Assembly (NCBI RefSeq): GCF_030272895.1 | Contig: NZ_JALRNF010000014.1 | Coordinates: 1 to 64,000, forward strand | Direction of reading: 5' to 3' | Length of the DNA stretch: 64,000 nucleotides | DNA from: Pseudomonas sp. BGr12 | GTDB lineage: Bacteria > Pseudomonadota > Gammaproteobacteria > Pseudomonadales > Pseudomonadaceae | Part shown: positions 44,744 to 53,592 of the stretch, piece after piece | Layout: every line of letters begins with the position of its first letter | How positions within the stretch are numbered: position 1 is the first letter of the stretch | The notes under the pieces: model-generated | What the model was told of the DNA's origin: nothing | The model's input: the letters and a program-made list of their open reading frames with translations, nothing else | The model's database searches: none | Position numbers and translations under genes: made by a program

Positions 44744-44777
44744 ACCTTAGTCAGGGCTTGTGACGGTTTTGTGTCCG
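44744..44777 (-). promoter_or_regulatory. Candidate Pho box and -10 of phoX
   Basis: Minus strand CGGACAC-AAAA-CCGTCAC (44777-44760) follows the seven-base repeat with four-base spacer of PhoB sites (CTGTCAT type). TAAGGT (44749-44744) lies ten bases further as a possible -10, the distance expected for PhoB promoters. Confidence 0.45.
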
Positions 44778-44780
44778 TTT

Positions 44781-45545
44781 TTATAACGGCGTTCCGATAA
44801 GCACGTAGGATGGCTGAAATTGAACGCGTAGGTCGCTTCCGGCTGTCACAGCGTGCGCGCCAAGCCACAGGGGTTCGGCGAAGGTGCACAGGGTTTGTCC
44901 GTTGCTCAGGGTCAGGCGCACCTCGGTTGGCCCCTGGGGATCCTCAAGCAGGGCCTCGACCCTGGCCTGCAGGCAGTTGCAGTCTGGCTGCGGCTGCTCC
45001 TGCGGTTCGAGCAAGGTCAACCAGCCGGCCTTGATCAGGGCGCAGACCGCGGTGCCCGGGGTCAGCTCCAGGCGCTGGGTGCTGTCGCGGGTGATCAGGG
45101 CGTCGATGTTCAAGTCCCCGGCCAGGGCCAGGCGGATGCGGTCGTAATGTCCTTCGACCTGGATGCTGCTGACCCGCCCGTGCAACTGGTTGCGGGCGCT
45201 GGTGCGCAGCATCAGGCGGCCGAGCAGGTCCAGGTCGCTGGCGTCTTCGGCGGCTTCCAGGATCTGCGCCTGCAACGCCTGCAGGCGCTGGTACAGGCGC
45301 AGCACCCGCAAACCTTCCTGCGACAGCTTGGCGCCGCCGCCACCACGGCCGCCGACGCTGCGCTCGACCAAGGGGCTGGCGGCCAGGTTGTTGAGTTCGT
45401 CGATGGCGTCCCAGGCGGCCTTGTAGCTCATGCCGGCGCTTTTCGCCGCGCGGGTGATCGAGCCTTGTTCGGCGATGTGCTGCAACAACGCAATGCGTTG
45501 TGGGCGGCGAACGATGTGTTGGGTGAGCAAGGCGGGCAAGGACAT
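44781..45545 (-). CDS. modE: Molybdate-responsive regulator ModE
   Basis: 254 residues: an N-terminal LysR-like winged helix (ITRAAKSAGMSYKAAWDAIDELNNL) and two molybdate-binding TOBE/Mop domains (about 120-185 and 190-252; ARNQLHGRVSSIQVEGHYDRIRLAL). ModE represses modABC when molybdate is bound. No mod transport genes are in the window. I start at MSLPALLTQ; a GTG three codons earlier is possible. Confidence 0.88.
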   Translation of the reverse strand: MSLPALLTQHIVRRPQRIALLQHIAEQGSITRAAKSAGMSYKAAWDAIDELNNLAASPLVERSVGGRGGGGAKLSQEGLRVLRLYQRLQALQAQILEAAEDASDLDLLGRLMLRTSARNQLHGRVSSIQVEGHYDRIRLALAGDLNIDALITRDSTQRLELTPGTAVCALIKAGWLTLLEPQEQPQPDCNCLQARVEALLEDPQGPTEVRLTLSNGQTLCTFAEPLWLGAHAVTAGSDLRVQFQPSYVLIGTPL

Positions 45546-45603
45546 GAGCGGCACGGGATGAGGAAAGATTCAGTCACGAAAGTGCCCGCACCCTGGCGGC
45601 AAG

Positions 45604-46341
45604 TCAAGCGCTGCCGGGCTTGGCCGTGCGGGCCAGGCAATACACGTCGACCCGTGCGGCGCCCGCCTTGAGCAGCAGGCTGGCCAGGGCCTGGGCGGTG
45701 GCGCCGGTGGTCAGCACATCGTCGACCAGGGCCAGGTGACGGCCTTCGATCGCCTCGGCGTGCTCCACGGTGAAGGCCAGGCGTAGGTTGCGCTGGCGTG
45801 CCCGCGCCGAGAGGCCTTGTTGCGCCGGGGTATCGACCTGACGCTTGAGCACCCGCTCGTTGCAGGGGATGCCGATCTGCCCGGCCAGCCAGCGTGCGAG
45901 CATGGCCGCCTGGTTGTAGCCACGCTGGCGCAAGCGGCGGCAGGCCAGCGGCACCGGCAGCAAGGCGGTCGGTCGCGCCAGGCCTTCGCTGTAGCGGTGC
46001 ATGAGCCAGCGCCCGAGCAACTGTGCCAGCAAGCGCCCCAGCGGCCATTGGCGTTGGTATTTGAAGCGGCTGATCAACGCATCCAGCGGAAAACCGTAGT
46101 GCCAAGGGGCTTCGACCCTGTGGAAGGCTGGCGCCCGGCGACTGCACTGGCCGCAGGTCAGACCGTTCATCGGCAAGGGCAGGGCGCACACCTGGCAGCC
46201 ATCCTCGAGCCAGGGCAGCTCTGCCTCGCAGGCCACGCACAGGGGATAGCGCTGTTCGGCCGGCTCGCTGCAGAGCAGGCAGGCACGGTTATTATTTAAC
46301 CAGTTGTAAACCAGTGTTTTGAGTGGTGGTTGACAGTGCAT
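45604..46341 (-). CDS. comF: ComF family phosphoribosyltransferase-like protein
   Basis: 245 residues: a Cys-rich N-terminal zinc-binding part (CLLCSEP, CVACE, CQVC, CGQC) and a type I phosphoribosyltransferase domain with the PRPP motif ALVDDVLTTGATA. ComF is needed for DNA uptake in naturally competent bacteria; its biochemical role is still open. The first codons lie inside the predicted biotin operator shared with bioB, so it may be co-repressed with biotin synthesis. Confidence 0.85.
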   Translation of the reverse strand: MHCQPPLKTLVYNWLNNNRACLLCSEPAEQRYPLCVACEAELPWLEDGCQVCALPLPMNGLTCGQCSRRAPAFHRVEAPWHYGFPLDALISRFKYQRQWPLGRLLAQLLGRWLMHRYSEGLARPTALLPVPLACRRLRQRGYNQAAMLARWLAGQIGIPCNERVLKRQVDTPAQQGLSARARQRNLRLAFTVEHAEAIEGRHLALVDDVLTTGATAQALASLLLKAGAARVDVYCLARTAKPGSA

Positions 46342-46358
46342 CGGCCTTCCTTAACTAT
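46304..46358 (+). promoter_or_regulatory. Biotin operator (BirA) and bioB promoter
   Basis: TTGTAAACC-N15-GGTTGACAG (46304-46336) fits the gammaproteobacterial BirA operator TTGTAAACC-N14/15-GGTTTACAA, with the left half exact and two changes in the right half. Those bases create a perfect -35 TTGACA (46330-46335), followed after 17 bases by AACTAT (46353-46358). BirA-biotinyl-AMP bound here would cover the -35. The comF start codon (46339-46341) lies just beside it. Confidence 0.75.
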
Positions 46359-46429
46359 GCGGGCTATCCGTGATGCGCTGGCGGGCTTTCCTGCCCGGCG
46401 CCAGTCAAAGCCTAAACAAGGAACCGCCG

Positions 46430-47488
46430 ATGAGCGCCAGCACAACTGCAACAACACGTCACGACTGGACCCTGGCCGAGGTCAAGGCGCTGTTCCAGCA
46501 ACCGTTCAATGACTTGCTGTTCCAGGCGCAGACCGTGCACCGCGCGCACTTCGACGCCAACCGGGTGCAGGTCTCGACCCTGCTGTCGATCAAGACCGGC
46601 GCCTGCCCGGAAGATTGCAAATATTGTCCGCAGTCCGGCCACTACAACACCGGGCTGGAAAAGCAGAAGCTGATGGAAGTGCAGAAGGTCCTCGAAGAGG
46701 CGGCCCGCGCCAAGGCCATCGGCTCGACCCGTTTCTGTATGGGCGCGGCCTGGAAACACCCGTCGGCCAAAGACATGCCCTACGTGCTGCAGATGGTCAA
46801 AGGGGTCAAGGCCATGGGCCTGGAAACCTGCATGACCCTGGGCAAGCTCGATCAGGAGCAGACCCAGGCCCTGGCTGAAGCCGGGCTGGACTACTACAAC
46901 CACAACCTCGACACCTCGCCGGAGTTCTACGGCAGCATCATCACCACCCGCACCTACAGCGAGCGCCTGCAGACCCTGGCCTACGTACGTGACGCCGGGA
47001 TGAAGATCTGCTCGGGCGGCATCCTCGGCATGGGCGAGTCGCTGGACGACCGCGCCGGCCTGCTGATCCAGCTGGCCAACCTGCCGGAGCACCCGGAGTC
47101 GGTGCCGATCAACATGCTGGTGAAAGTGGCCGGTACACCGCTGGAAAACGCCGAGGAGGTCGATCCGTTCGACTTCATCCGCATGCTCGCCGTGGCCCGG
47201 ATCCTCATGCCCAAATCCCATGTGCGCCTGTCGGCCGGTCGCGAGGCGATGAACGAGCAGATGCAGGCCATGGCCTTCTTCGCTGGCGCCAACTCGATCT
47301 TCTACGGCGAGAAATTGCTGACCACCGCCAACCCGCAGGCCGACAAGGACATGCAACTGTTCGCCCGCCTGGGCATCCAGCCCGAAGCCCGTGAAGAGCA
47401 CGCCGACGAAGTCCATCAGGCCGCCATCGAGCAGGCACTGGTGGAACAGAAGAGCAGCGAGCTGTTCTACAACGCCGCCTCGGCCTGA
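46430..47488 (+). CDS. bioB: Biotin synthase
   Basis: Radical-SAM enzyme inserting sulfur into dethiobiotin. 352 residues; the CxxxCxxC cluster site is Cys59, Cys63 and Cys66 (CPEDCKYC), and [13 protein letters not shown] and [13 protein letters not shown] are family hallmarks. Start [10 protein letters not shown] has AAGGA seven bases upstream; the open frame upstream crosses the promoter. First gene of bioB-F-H-C-D. Confidence 0.97.
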   Translation: MSASTTATTRHDWTLAEVKALFQQPFNDLLFQAQTVHRAHFDANRVQVSTLLSIKTGACPEDCKYCPQSGHYNTGLEKQKLMEVQKVLEEAARAKAIGSTRFCMGAAWKHPSAKDMPYVLQMVKGVKAMGLETCMTLGKLDQEQTQALAEAGLDYYNHNLDTSPEFYGSIITTRTYSERLQTLAYVRDAGMKICSGGILGMGESLDDRAGLLIQLANLPEHPESVPINMLVKVAGTPLENAEEVDPFDFIRMLAVARILMPKSHVRLSAGREAMNEQMQAMAFFAGANSIFYGEKLLTTANPQADKDMQLFARLGIQPEAREEHADEVHQAAIEQALVEQKSSELFYNAASA

Positions 47489-47495
47489 GGCGGCC

Positions 47496-48668
47496 ATGGC
47501 CTTTGATCTTCGCGCGCGGCTGGAGCAACGCCGCGCTGCCGACCTGTACCGCCAGCGGCCTTTGCTGCAGAGCCCGCAGGGCCCGCAGGTGGTGGTCGAC
47601 GGCCAGCCGTTGCTGGCCTTCTGCAGCAACGACTACCTGGGCCTGGCCAATCACCCCGAAGTGATTGCCGCCTGGCGCGCCGGGGCCGAGCGCTGGGGCG
47701 TGGGCGGTGGCGCTTCGCACCTGGTGATCGGCCACAGCACACCGCATCACGAGGTCGAGGAAACCTTGGCCGAACTGACCGGGCGGCCCCGCGCCTTGCT
47801 GTTTTCCACCGGCTACATGGCTAACCTGGGCGCCTTGACGGCCCTGGTCGGCCAGGGCGACACGGTGCTGCAGGACCGCCTCAACCACGCCTCGCTACTC
47901 GATGCCGGGTTGCTCAGTGGCGCACGCTTCAACCGTTACCTGCACAACGACGCCGCCAGCCTCGCCAGCCGCCTGGACAAGGCGGTGGGCAATACCCTGG
48001 TGGTCACCGACGGGGTGTTCAGCATGGATGGCGACATCGCCGACCTGCCGGCCCTGGTTGCCGCCGCCAAGGCCCGCGATGCCTGGCTGATGGTCGACGA
48101 CGCCCACGGCCTGGGCACCCTGGGACGCAACGGTGGCGGGATCGTCGAGCATTTCGGCCTGAGCCATGAGCAGGTGCCGGTGCTGATCGGCACCCTGGGC
48201 AAGGCCTGTGGCACCGCCGGCGCTTTTGTTGCCGGCAGCGAAGAGTTGATCGAGTGCCTGATCCAGTTCGCCCGCCCCTACATCTATACCACCAGCCAGC
48301 CGCCGGCCCTGGCCTGCGCCACCTTGCGCAGCCTGCAACTGCTGCGCAGCGAGCATTGGCGTCGCGAGCACCTGGCGGCGCTGATCCAGCAGTTTCGCAG
48401 TGGTGCCGAGCAGATCGGCCTGCAGTTGATGGACAGCTTCACCCCGATCCAGCCGATCCTGATCGGTGACAGCGCCCGTGCCTTGCGGCTCTCGCAGATG
48501 CTGCGCGAACGTGGCCTGCTGGTCACGGCGATTCGTCCGCCGACGGTACCCGCCGGCAGCGCGCGCCTGCGGGTAACCTTGAGCGCGGCGCACAGTGCGG
48601 CACAGGTGCAGCTATTGTTGGATGCATTGGCCGACTGTTACCCGCTGCTGGAGCCTGCTGATGCGTAA
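47496..48668 (+). CDS. bioF: 8-amino-7-oxononanoate synthase
   Basis: PLP enzyme joining pimeloyl-ACP (or CoA) and L-alanine. 390 residues. The PLP lysine is Lys236 in [25 protein letters not shown] carries the Asp/His that bind the cofactor. It starts seven bases after bioB and overlaps bioH by eight bases. Confidence 0.96.
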   Translation: MAFDLRARLEQRRAADLYRQRPLLQSPQGPQVVVDGQPLLAFCSNDYLGLANHPEVIAAWRAGAERWGVGGGASHLVIGHSTPHHEVEETLAELTGRPRALLFSTGYMANLGALTALVGQGDTVLQDRLNHASLLDAGLLSGARFNRYLHNDAASLASRLDKAVGNTLVVTDGVFSMDGDIADLPALVAAAKARDAWLMVDDAHGLGTLGRNGGGIVEHFGLSHEQVPVLIGTLGKACGTAGAFVAGSEELIECLIQFARPYIYTTSQPPALACATLRSLQLLRSEHWRREHLAALIQQFRSGAEQIGLQLMDSFTPIQPILIGDSARALRLSQMLRERGLLVTAIRPPTVPAGSARLRVTLSAAHSAAQVQLLLDALADCYPLLEPADA

Positions 48669-49392
48669 CCGACTCGTTCTGCTGCCGGGCTGGGGCCTGG
48701 GCACTGAATCCCTGCAACCGCTGGCGGCCAGCCTGCGCGCCCAGGATGCCAAGCTGCAGATTGAACTGGCGCCTTTGCCCGAGCTTGCCGAGGGCACCCT
48801 GGAGCACTGGCTGGATTACCTCGACCGGCGTTTGCCTACCGATGCCTGGCTGGGTGGCTGGTCCCTGGGCGGCATGCTCGCTGCCGAACTGGCGGCGCGC
48901 CGGGGCGATCATTGCTGTGGCTTGCTGACCCTGGCCAGCAACCCGAGTTTCGTCGTGCGCAAGGACTGGCCCCATGCGATGCCTGTGGATACCTTCGCGA
49001 CCTTTCTCGACGGTTGCCGCAGCCACACCCAGGTCACCCTCAAGCGCTTCATGTCACTGTGCAGCGAAGGCGCCGCAGAGCCGCGCAGCCTGATCCGCCA
49101 GTTGCGCGTCGGTATCCCCGATACCGATCCGGTGTTCCTCGCCAAGGGCCTGGAAGTGCTGGCCGAACTGGACACCCGTGAGGCACTGCAAGGCTATACG
49201 GGGCCGCAGCTGCACCTGTTCGCCGGTCGCGACGCTCTGGTGCCTGCCGAAGCGGCGCAAGGCCTTGGCGAGTTGCTACCCGACGTGGAGGTAGGCCTGG
49301 TCGAAGACAGCGCCCATGCCTTCCTCCTCGAGTATCCCCAGGAGCTGGCTGCCAGCATCAAGAGTTTCCTGCATGAGAGTGGCGATGACTGA
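48661..49392 (+). CDS. bioH: Pimeloyl-ACP methyl ester esterase
   Basis: Alpha/beta hydrolase that removes the methyl group from pimeloyl-ACP methyl ester and so closes the BioC-BioH route. 243 residues, catalytic Ser68 (GGWSLGG), Asp191 (AGRDALVP) and His219 (SAHAFLL). Start [11 protein letters not shown] overlaps bioF; bioC overlaps its end by eight bases. Confidence 0.94.
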   Translation: MRNRLVLLPGWGLGTESLQPLAASLRAQDAKLQIELAPLPELAEGTLEHWLDYLDRRLPTDAWLGGWSLGGMLAAELAARRGDHCCGLLTLASNPSFVVRKDWPHAMPVDTFATFLDGCRSHTQVTLKRFMSLCSEGAAEPRSLIRQLRVGIPDTDPVFLAKGLEVLAELDTREALQGYTGPQLHLFAGRDALVPAEAAQGLGELLPDVEVGLVEDSAHAFLLEYPQELAASIKSFLHESGDD

Positions 49393-50209
49393 TCTTTCCC
49401 AATCGGGCCTGCCCGGTGCGTTGCCCGACAAGCGTCAGGTGGCGGCTTCGTTTTCTCGCGCAGCGGCCAGCTACGACAGCGTCGCCGAATTGCAGCGCGC
49501 CGTCGGCACGGCATTGATCGAGCAACTGCCCCAAGACCTGCAACCGCAACGCTGGCTGGACCTGGGCAGCGGTACGGGCTATTTCAGCCGGGCCCTGGCC
49601 GCCCGTTTTGCCGAGGCGCCCGGCATTGCCGTGGATATCGCCCAGGGCATGCTCGAACACGCCCGCCAGCACGGCGGTGCCCACGATTATGTCGCCGGCG
49701 ATGCCGAGCGCCTGCCGTTGCGCGAAGCCAGTGTCGGCCTGGTGTTCAGCAGCCTGGCGGTGCAGTGGTGCGGCAACTTCGCCGCCGTGCTCGAGGAGGC
49801 CCGACGGGTCTTGCAGCCCGGTGGCGTGCTGGCGTTCTCCAGCCTGTGCGTTGGTACCCTGCATGAACTGCGTGAAAGCTGGCAGGCGGTCGACGGGCTG
49901 GTGCACGTCAATCGCTTCCGTCGCCTGGAGGACTACCAGCGCCTGTGTGGCGCCAGCCAGATGCAGGTGCTGAGCCTGGAGGCGCGCCCCCATGTGCTGC
50001 ATTACCCCGACGTGCGCAGCCTGACCCACGAACTCAAGGCCCTGGGGGCGCATAATCTGAACCCCGGCCGCCCCGCCGGCCTCACCGGCCGGGCGCGGAT
50101 GCAGGGCCTGCTGCAGGCCTACGAACAGTTCCGTGACGCCCAGGGCCTGCCGGCGACCTATCAAGTGGTCTACGGTGTATTGCGAAAGCCGCTGCCAGGA
50201 GGTGAATGA
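49385..50209 (+). CDS. bioC: Malonyl-ACP O-methyltransferase
   Basis: SAM-dependent methylation of malonyl-ACP that starts pimelate synthesis. 274 residues. The SAM motif [15 protein letters not shown] and the BioC start [22 protein letters not shown] are present. Start at MTDLSQSG; an ATG three codons earlier is possible. Confidence 0.94.
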   Translation: MTDLSQSGLPGALPDKRQVAASFSRAAASYDSVAELQRAVGTALIEQLPQDLQPQRWLDLGSGTGYFSRALAARFAEAPGIAVDIAQGMLEHARQHGGAHDYVAGDAERLPLREASVGLVFSSLAVQWCGNFAAVLEEARRVLQPGGVLAFSSLCVGTLHELRESWQAVDGLVHVNRFRRLEDYQRLCGASQMQVLSLEARPHVLHYPDVRSLTHELKALGAHNLNPGRPAGLTGRARMQGLLQAYEQFRDAQGLPATYQVVYGVLRKPLPGGE

Positions 50210-50210
50210 G

Positions 50211-50891
50211 ATGAGCCCGGCCTATTTCATCGCGGGAACCGACACCGACGTCGGCAAGACCACCATCGCCGCCGGACTCCTGTATGCGGCGCGCCAGGCC
50301 GGATTGAGCACGTTGGGCGCCAAGCCCGTAGCATCCGGGTGCGTGACCAGTGGCAAAGGCCTGCGCAATGCCGACGCCCTGGCGTTGATGGACCAGAGTA
50401 CGCTCAAGCTGCCTTACGAACAGATCAATCCGTTCGCTTTCGAACCCGCCATCGCACCGCACCTGGCGGCCCGGGAGGCGGGGGTGACGTTGAGCGTGCA
50501 GGCGCTGCTGGCCCCCATGCGCCATGTGCTTGCCCAGGGCGCCGACTTTACCCTGATCGAAGGGGCCGGCGGCTGGCGCGTGCCGCTGTCCGGCCAGGCC
50601 AACCTGTCGGACCTGGCCATGGCCCTGAAACTGCCGGTCATCCTGGTGGTAGGCGTGCGCCTGGGCTGCATCAGCCATGCGCTGCTGAGCGCCGAAGCCA
50701 TTGCCGGCGATGGTTTGCCCCTGGCCGGCTGGGTGGCCAACATCGTCGATCCGCGCACCTCGCGCCTGGAAGAGAACCTCGCGACCCTCGCCGAACGCTT
50801 GCCGGCCCCTTGCCTGGGGCGGGTGCCCAAGCTCAAGCAGGCTTCGGCGGAGCAGGTCGCCGAACACTTGCAGCTGGATTTGCTGGACTAG
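50211..50891 (+). CDS. bioD: Dethiobiotin synthetase
   Basis: ATP-dependent ureido-ring closure giving dethiobiotin. 226 residues with the P-loop GTDTDVGKTT at residues 9-18 and EGAGGWRVPL. An ideal AGGAGGTGA ribosome site precedes the ATG. It follows bioC by one base. bioA is not in this operon, as usual in Pseudomonas. Confidence 0.96.
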   Translation: MSPAYFIAGTDTDVGKTTIAAGLLYAARQAGLSTLGAKPVASGCVTSGKGLRNADALALMDQSTLKLPYEQINPFAFEPAIAPHLAAREAGVTLSVQALLAPMRHVLAQGADFTLIEGAGGWRVPLSGQANLSDLAMALKLPVILVVGVRLGCISHALLSAEAIAGDGLPLAGWVANIVDPRTSRLEENLATLAERLPAPCLGRVPKLKQASAEQVAEHLQLDLLD

Positions 50892-50906
50892 CCAGTACCT
50901 ATCAAA

Positions 50907-50924
50907 TGGCAACATGCCATTACT
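50907..50924 (+). other. Short hairpin after bioD
   Basis: AATGGCA, loop ACA, TGCCATT lies about 20 bases after bioD. No T-run follows. It could mark the end of the bio message or be chance. Confidence 0.3.
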
Positions 50925-50998
50925 GATTTCAACGGGCATATTACCCCCAGGTCTGCTTCAATAGAGGCTGTTCGCCTTCAGCGTCAGGGAGTTTTGAC

Positions 50999-51295
50999 AT
51001 GGAAATCTCGGGCAACTCGGTATTCTATGCAGGCCTGGGCGCCATCCAGGCCGGCCAGCAACGCGTCGACCAGGCCGCCAGCCAGATCGCCACCACCAGC
51101 GTCGAACGCAGCGCCACCAGCCAGTCCAGCGACTATCAGGCCGAGCGCCTGCGCGCGGTCGATCGCAGTCAGCAGATGGACCTGGCCACCAGCACCGTGG
51201 AAATGGCCCTGGGCAAGCACCAGGTCGAACTCGGTGTCAAAGTGGCCAAAGCATCGGACGAAATGCTCGGCACGCTCATCGACACCTACGCCTGA
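50999..51295 (+). CDS. Small protein with flagellar rod/hook-like terminal helices
   Basis: 98 residues. The N-terminus (VFYAGLGAIQAGQQRVDQAASQIATTS) has the helix pattern of the flagellar basal-body rod N-terminal domain. The C-terminus (MDLATSTVEMALGKHQVELG, then VAKASDEMLGTLIDTYA) resembles the C-terminal helix of rod/hook proteins (VDLxxExVxMIxAxRxYxAN...TxDEMLxTLL). The middle domains of such proteins are missing. A protein of this type sits in the same place after bioD in P. aeruginosa (from memory). No flagellar genes are near. Function unknown. Confidence 0.75.
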   Translation: MEISGNSVFYAGLGAIQAGQQRVDQAASQIATTSVERSATSQSSDYQAERLRAVDRSQQMDLATSTVEMALGKHQVELGVKVAKASDEMLGTLIDTYA

Positions 51296-51303
51296 GCCGT
51301 CCT

Positions 51304-51322
51304 GCCGCGCCCCCTGCGCGGC
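51304..51322 (+). terminator. Possible terminator after the 98-residue protein
   Basis: GCCGCGC, loop CCCCT, GCGCGGC, eight bases past the stop codon. No T-run follows, so intrinsic termination is uncertain. Confidence 0.4.
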
Positions 51323-51446
51323 GTCAACTAACCTTTGAGTATCAGCACCCTGGCCTTGTCGGTGGGCGTTCGGCTGCCCGTTTGTTCAGGGTTGGCGCCG
51401 GTGCTACGCGGAGTTTGCCATGGCGGAACTGCCCTCTGGTTGATGC

Positions 51447-51490
51447 TTGACAAGTTTTCGGCGTAAACGTATGTTTCAAACAACTGTTTG
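51447..51490 (+). promoter_or_regulatory. fadE1 promoter with PsrA operator
   Basis: TTGACA (51447-51452), 17 bases, TATGTT (51470-51475): a strong sigma-70 promoter. CAAAC-AACT-GTTTG (51477-51490) follows, matching the PsrA site (C/G)AAAC-N2-4-GTTT(G/C). It covers the expected transcription start, so PsrA would repress until a long-chain acyl ligand binds it. Confidence 0.75.
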
Positions 51491-51564
51491 ACCGAAAGCC
51501 GCCAAGAGCTGGTCGGTCTGTCGCGGTCTCCCTATCCAGGATTCATCAGCAGAGGTTCATCGCT

Positions 51565-53370
51565 ATGCCTGATTACAAAGCCCCCTTGCGTGATATTCGC
51601 TTCGTTCGTGACGAGCTGCTCGGTTACGAAGCGCATTATCAGAGCCTGCCGGCTTGCCAGGACGCTACTCCAGACATGGTTAACGCCATCCTCGAAGAAG
51701 GCGCCAAGTTTTGTGAACAGGTACTGGCCCCGCTGAACCGTGTGGGTGATCTGGAAGGCTGCACCTGGAGCGAGTCGGGCGTGAAGACGCCGACCGGTTT
51801 CAAGGAAGCCTACAACCAGTTCGTCGAAGGTGGCTGGCCGAGCCTGGCCCATGACGTCGATCACGGCGGCCAGGGCCTGCCCGAGTCGCTGGGCCTGGCA
51901 ATCAGCGAGATGGTCGGCGAGTCCAACTGGTCCTGGGGCATGTACCCGGGCCTGTCCCATGGCGCGATGAACACCATCTCCGAGCACGGCACCGCCGAGC
52001 AGCAGCACACCTACCTGACCAAACTGGTATCCGGCGAGTGGACCGGCACCATGTGCCTGACCGAGCCTCATTGCGGTACCGACCTGGGCATGCTGCGCAC
52101 CAAGGCCGAACCTCAGGCTGATGGTTCCTACAAAGTCTCCGGCACCAAGATCTTCATCTCGGCCGGTGAACACGACATGGCCGACAACATCGTTCATATC
52201 GTCCTGGCCCGCCTGCCCGACGCACCGGCCGGCACCAAAGGCATTTCCCTGTTCATCGTGCCGAAGTTCCTGCCGACCGCCGAAGGCACCGTCGGTGAGC
52301 GCAACAAGGTCAGCTGCGGTTCCATCGAACACAAGATGGGCATCCACGGCAACGCCACCTGCGTGATGAACTTCGACGAGGCCACCGGCTACCTGATCGG
52401 CCCGGCCAACAAAGGCCTGAACTGCATGTTCACCTTCATGAACACCGCTCGCCTGGGTACCGCGCTGCAAGGCCTGGCCCACGCCGAAGTGGCGTTCCAG
52501 GGTGGTCTGAAATACGCTCGCGACCGCCTGCAAATGCGCTCGCTGACCGGCCCGAAGGCACCGGACAAGGCGGCTGACCCGATCATCGTCCACCCGGACG
52601 TGCGTCGCATGCTGCTGACCATGAAAGCCTTCGCCGAAGGCAACCGTGCGATGGTGTACTTCACTGCCAAGCAGGTCGACATCGTCAAGTACAGCCAGGA
52701 CGAAGAAGAGCGCAAGAAAGCCGACGCACTGCTGGCCTTCATGACCCCGATCGCCAAGGCGTTCATGACCGAAGTCGGCTTCGAAGCCGCCAACCACGGC
52801 GTGCAGATCTATGGCGGCCACGGCTTCATCGCCGAGTGGGGCATGGAGCAGAACGTGCGCGACAGCCGTATCTCCATGCTGTACGAAGGCACCACCGGTA
52901 TCCAGGCGCTGGACCTGCTCGGCCGCAAGGTGCTGATGACCCAGGGCGAAGCGCTCAAGGGCTTCACCAAGATCGTGCACAAGTTCTGCCAGTCCCAGGA
53001 AGGCAACGACGCCGTCAAGGAATTCGTCGAGCCCCTGGCCCAGCTGAACAAGGAGTGGGGCGAGCTGACCATGAAGGTCGGTATGGCAGCGATGAAAGAC
53101 CGCGAGGAAGTCGGTGCGGCGTCGGTGGACTACCTGATGTACTCCGGCTACGCCTGCCTGGCCTACTTCTGGGCCGACATGGCGCGCCTGGCTGCCGAGA
53201 AACTGGCGGCTGGCACCAGCGAAGAGGCGTTCTACACCGCCAAGCTGCAGACGGCGCGCTTCTACTTCCAGCGCATCCTGCCGCGTACCCGCACCCACGT
53301 TGCGACCATGCTGTCGGGCGCCGGCAACCTGATGGACATGAACGAAGAGCACTTCGGCCTGTCGTACTGA
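51565..53370 (+). CDS. fadE1: Acyl-CoA dehydrogenase (FadE1 type)
   Basis: FAD-dependent first step of beta-oxidation. 601 residues, the longer acyl-CoA dehydrogenase form with an extra C-terminal helical domain. Catalytic base is likely Glu441 ([14 protein letters not shown]); [14 protein letters not shown] and [15 protein letters not shown] are flavin-domain motifs. Corresponds to PA0506 by position after bioD, known in P. aeruginosa to be under PsrA. A second paralogue lies 1.6 kb downstream. Confidence 0.9.
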   Translation: MPDYKAPLRDIRFVRDELLGYEAHYQSLPACQDATPDMVNAILEEGAKFCEQVLAPLNRVGDLEGCTWSESGVKTPTGFKEAYNQFVEGGWPSLAHDVDHGGQGLPESLGLAISEMVGESNWSWGMYPGLSHGAMNTISEHGTAEQQHTYLTKLVSGEWTGTMCLTEPHCGTDLGMLRTKAEPQADGSYKVSGTKIFISAGEHDMADNIVHIVLARLPDAPAGTKGISLFIVPKFLPTAEGTVGERNKVSCGSIEHKMGIHGNATCVMNFDEATGYLIGPANKGLNCMFTFMNTARLGTALQGLAHAEVAFQGGLKYARDRLQMRSLTGPKAPDKAADPIIVHPDVRRMLLTMKAFAEGNRAMVYFTAKQVDIVKYSQDEEERKKADALLAFMTPIAKAFMTEVGFEAANHGVQIYGGHGFIAEWGMEQNVRDSRISMLYEGTTGIQALDLLGRKVLMTQGEALKGFTKIVHKFCQSQEGNDAVKEFVEPLAQLNKEWGELTMKVGMAAMKDREEVGAASVDYLMYSGYACLAYFWADMARLAAEKLAAGTSEEAFYTAKLQTARFYFQRILPRTRTHVATMLSGAGNLMDMNEEHFGLSY

Positions 53371-53390
53371 GTCCTGCGCTGCAACCAGAA

Positions 53391-53420
53391 CGCCTGCCCT
53401 CACCGGCAGGCGTTTTTTTT
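53391..53420 (+). terminator. Intrinsic terminator of fadE1
   Basis: CGCCTGCC, loop CTCACC, GGCAGGCG followed by eight T, 20 bases after the stop codon. A REP pair begins six bases further. Confidence 0.95.
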
Positions 53421-53425
53421 GCTTT

Positions 53426-53495
53426 GTAGGAGCGGGCTTGCCCCGCGATTACGTACGGGCAGCCACATTGCATCGCGGGGCAAGCCCGCTCCTAC
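53426..53495. repeat. REP pair, inverted
   Basis: Units at 53426-53449 and 53472-53495 (CTCCTAC-ended variant), spacer 22 bases, just after the fadE1 terminator. Confidence 0.95.
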
Positions 53496-53592
53496 CAGGA
53501 TTTCTGTCGACCCCGGGTTCATCTATTCATGTGCGTTGCCGATACATTGACGGCACAATGCCATTATTGATCTGCCGGGTCGGAGATTACCC

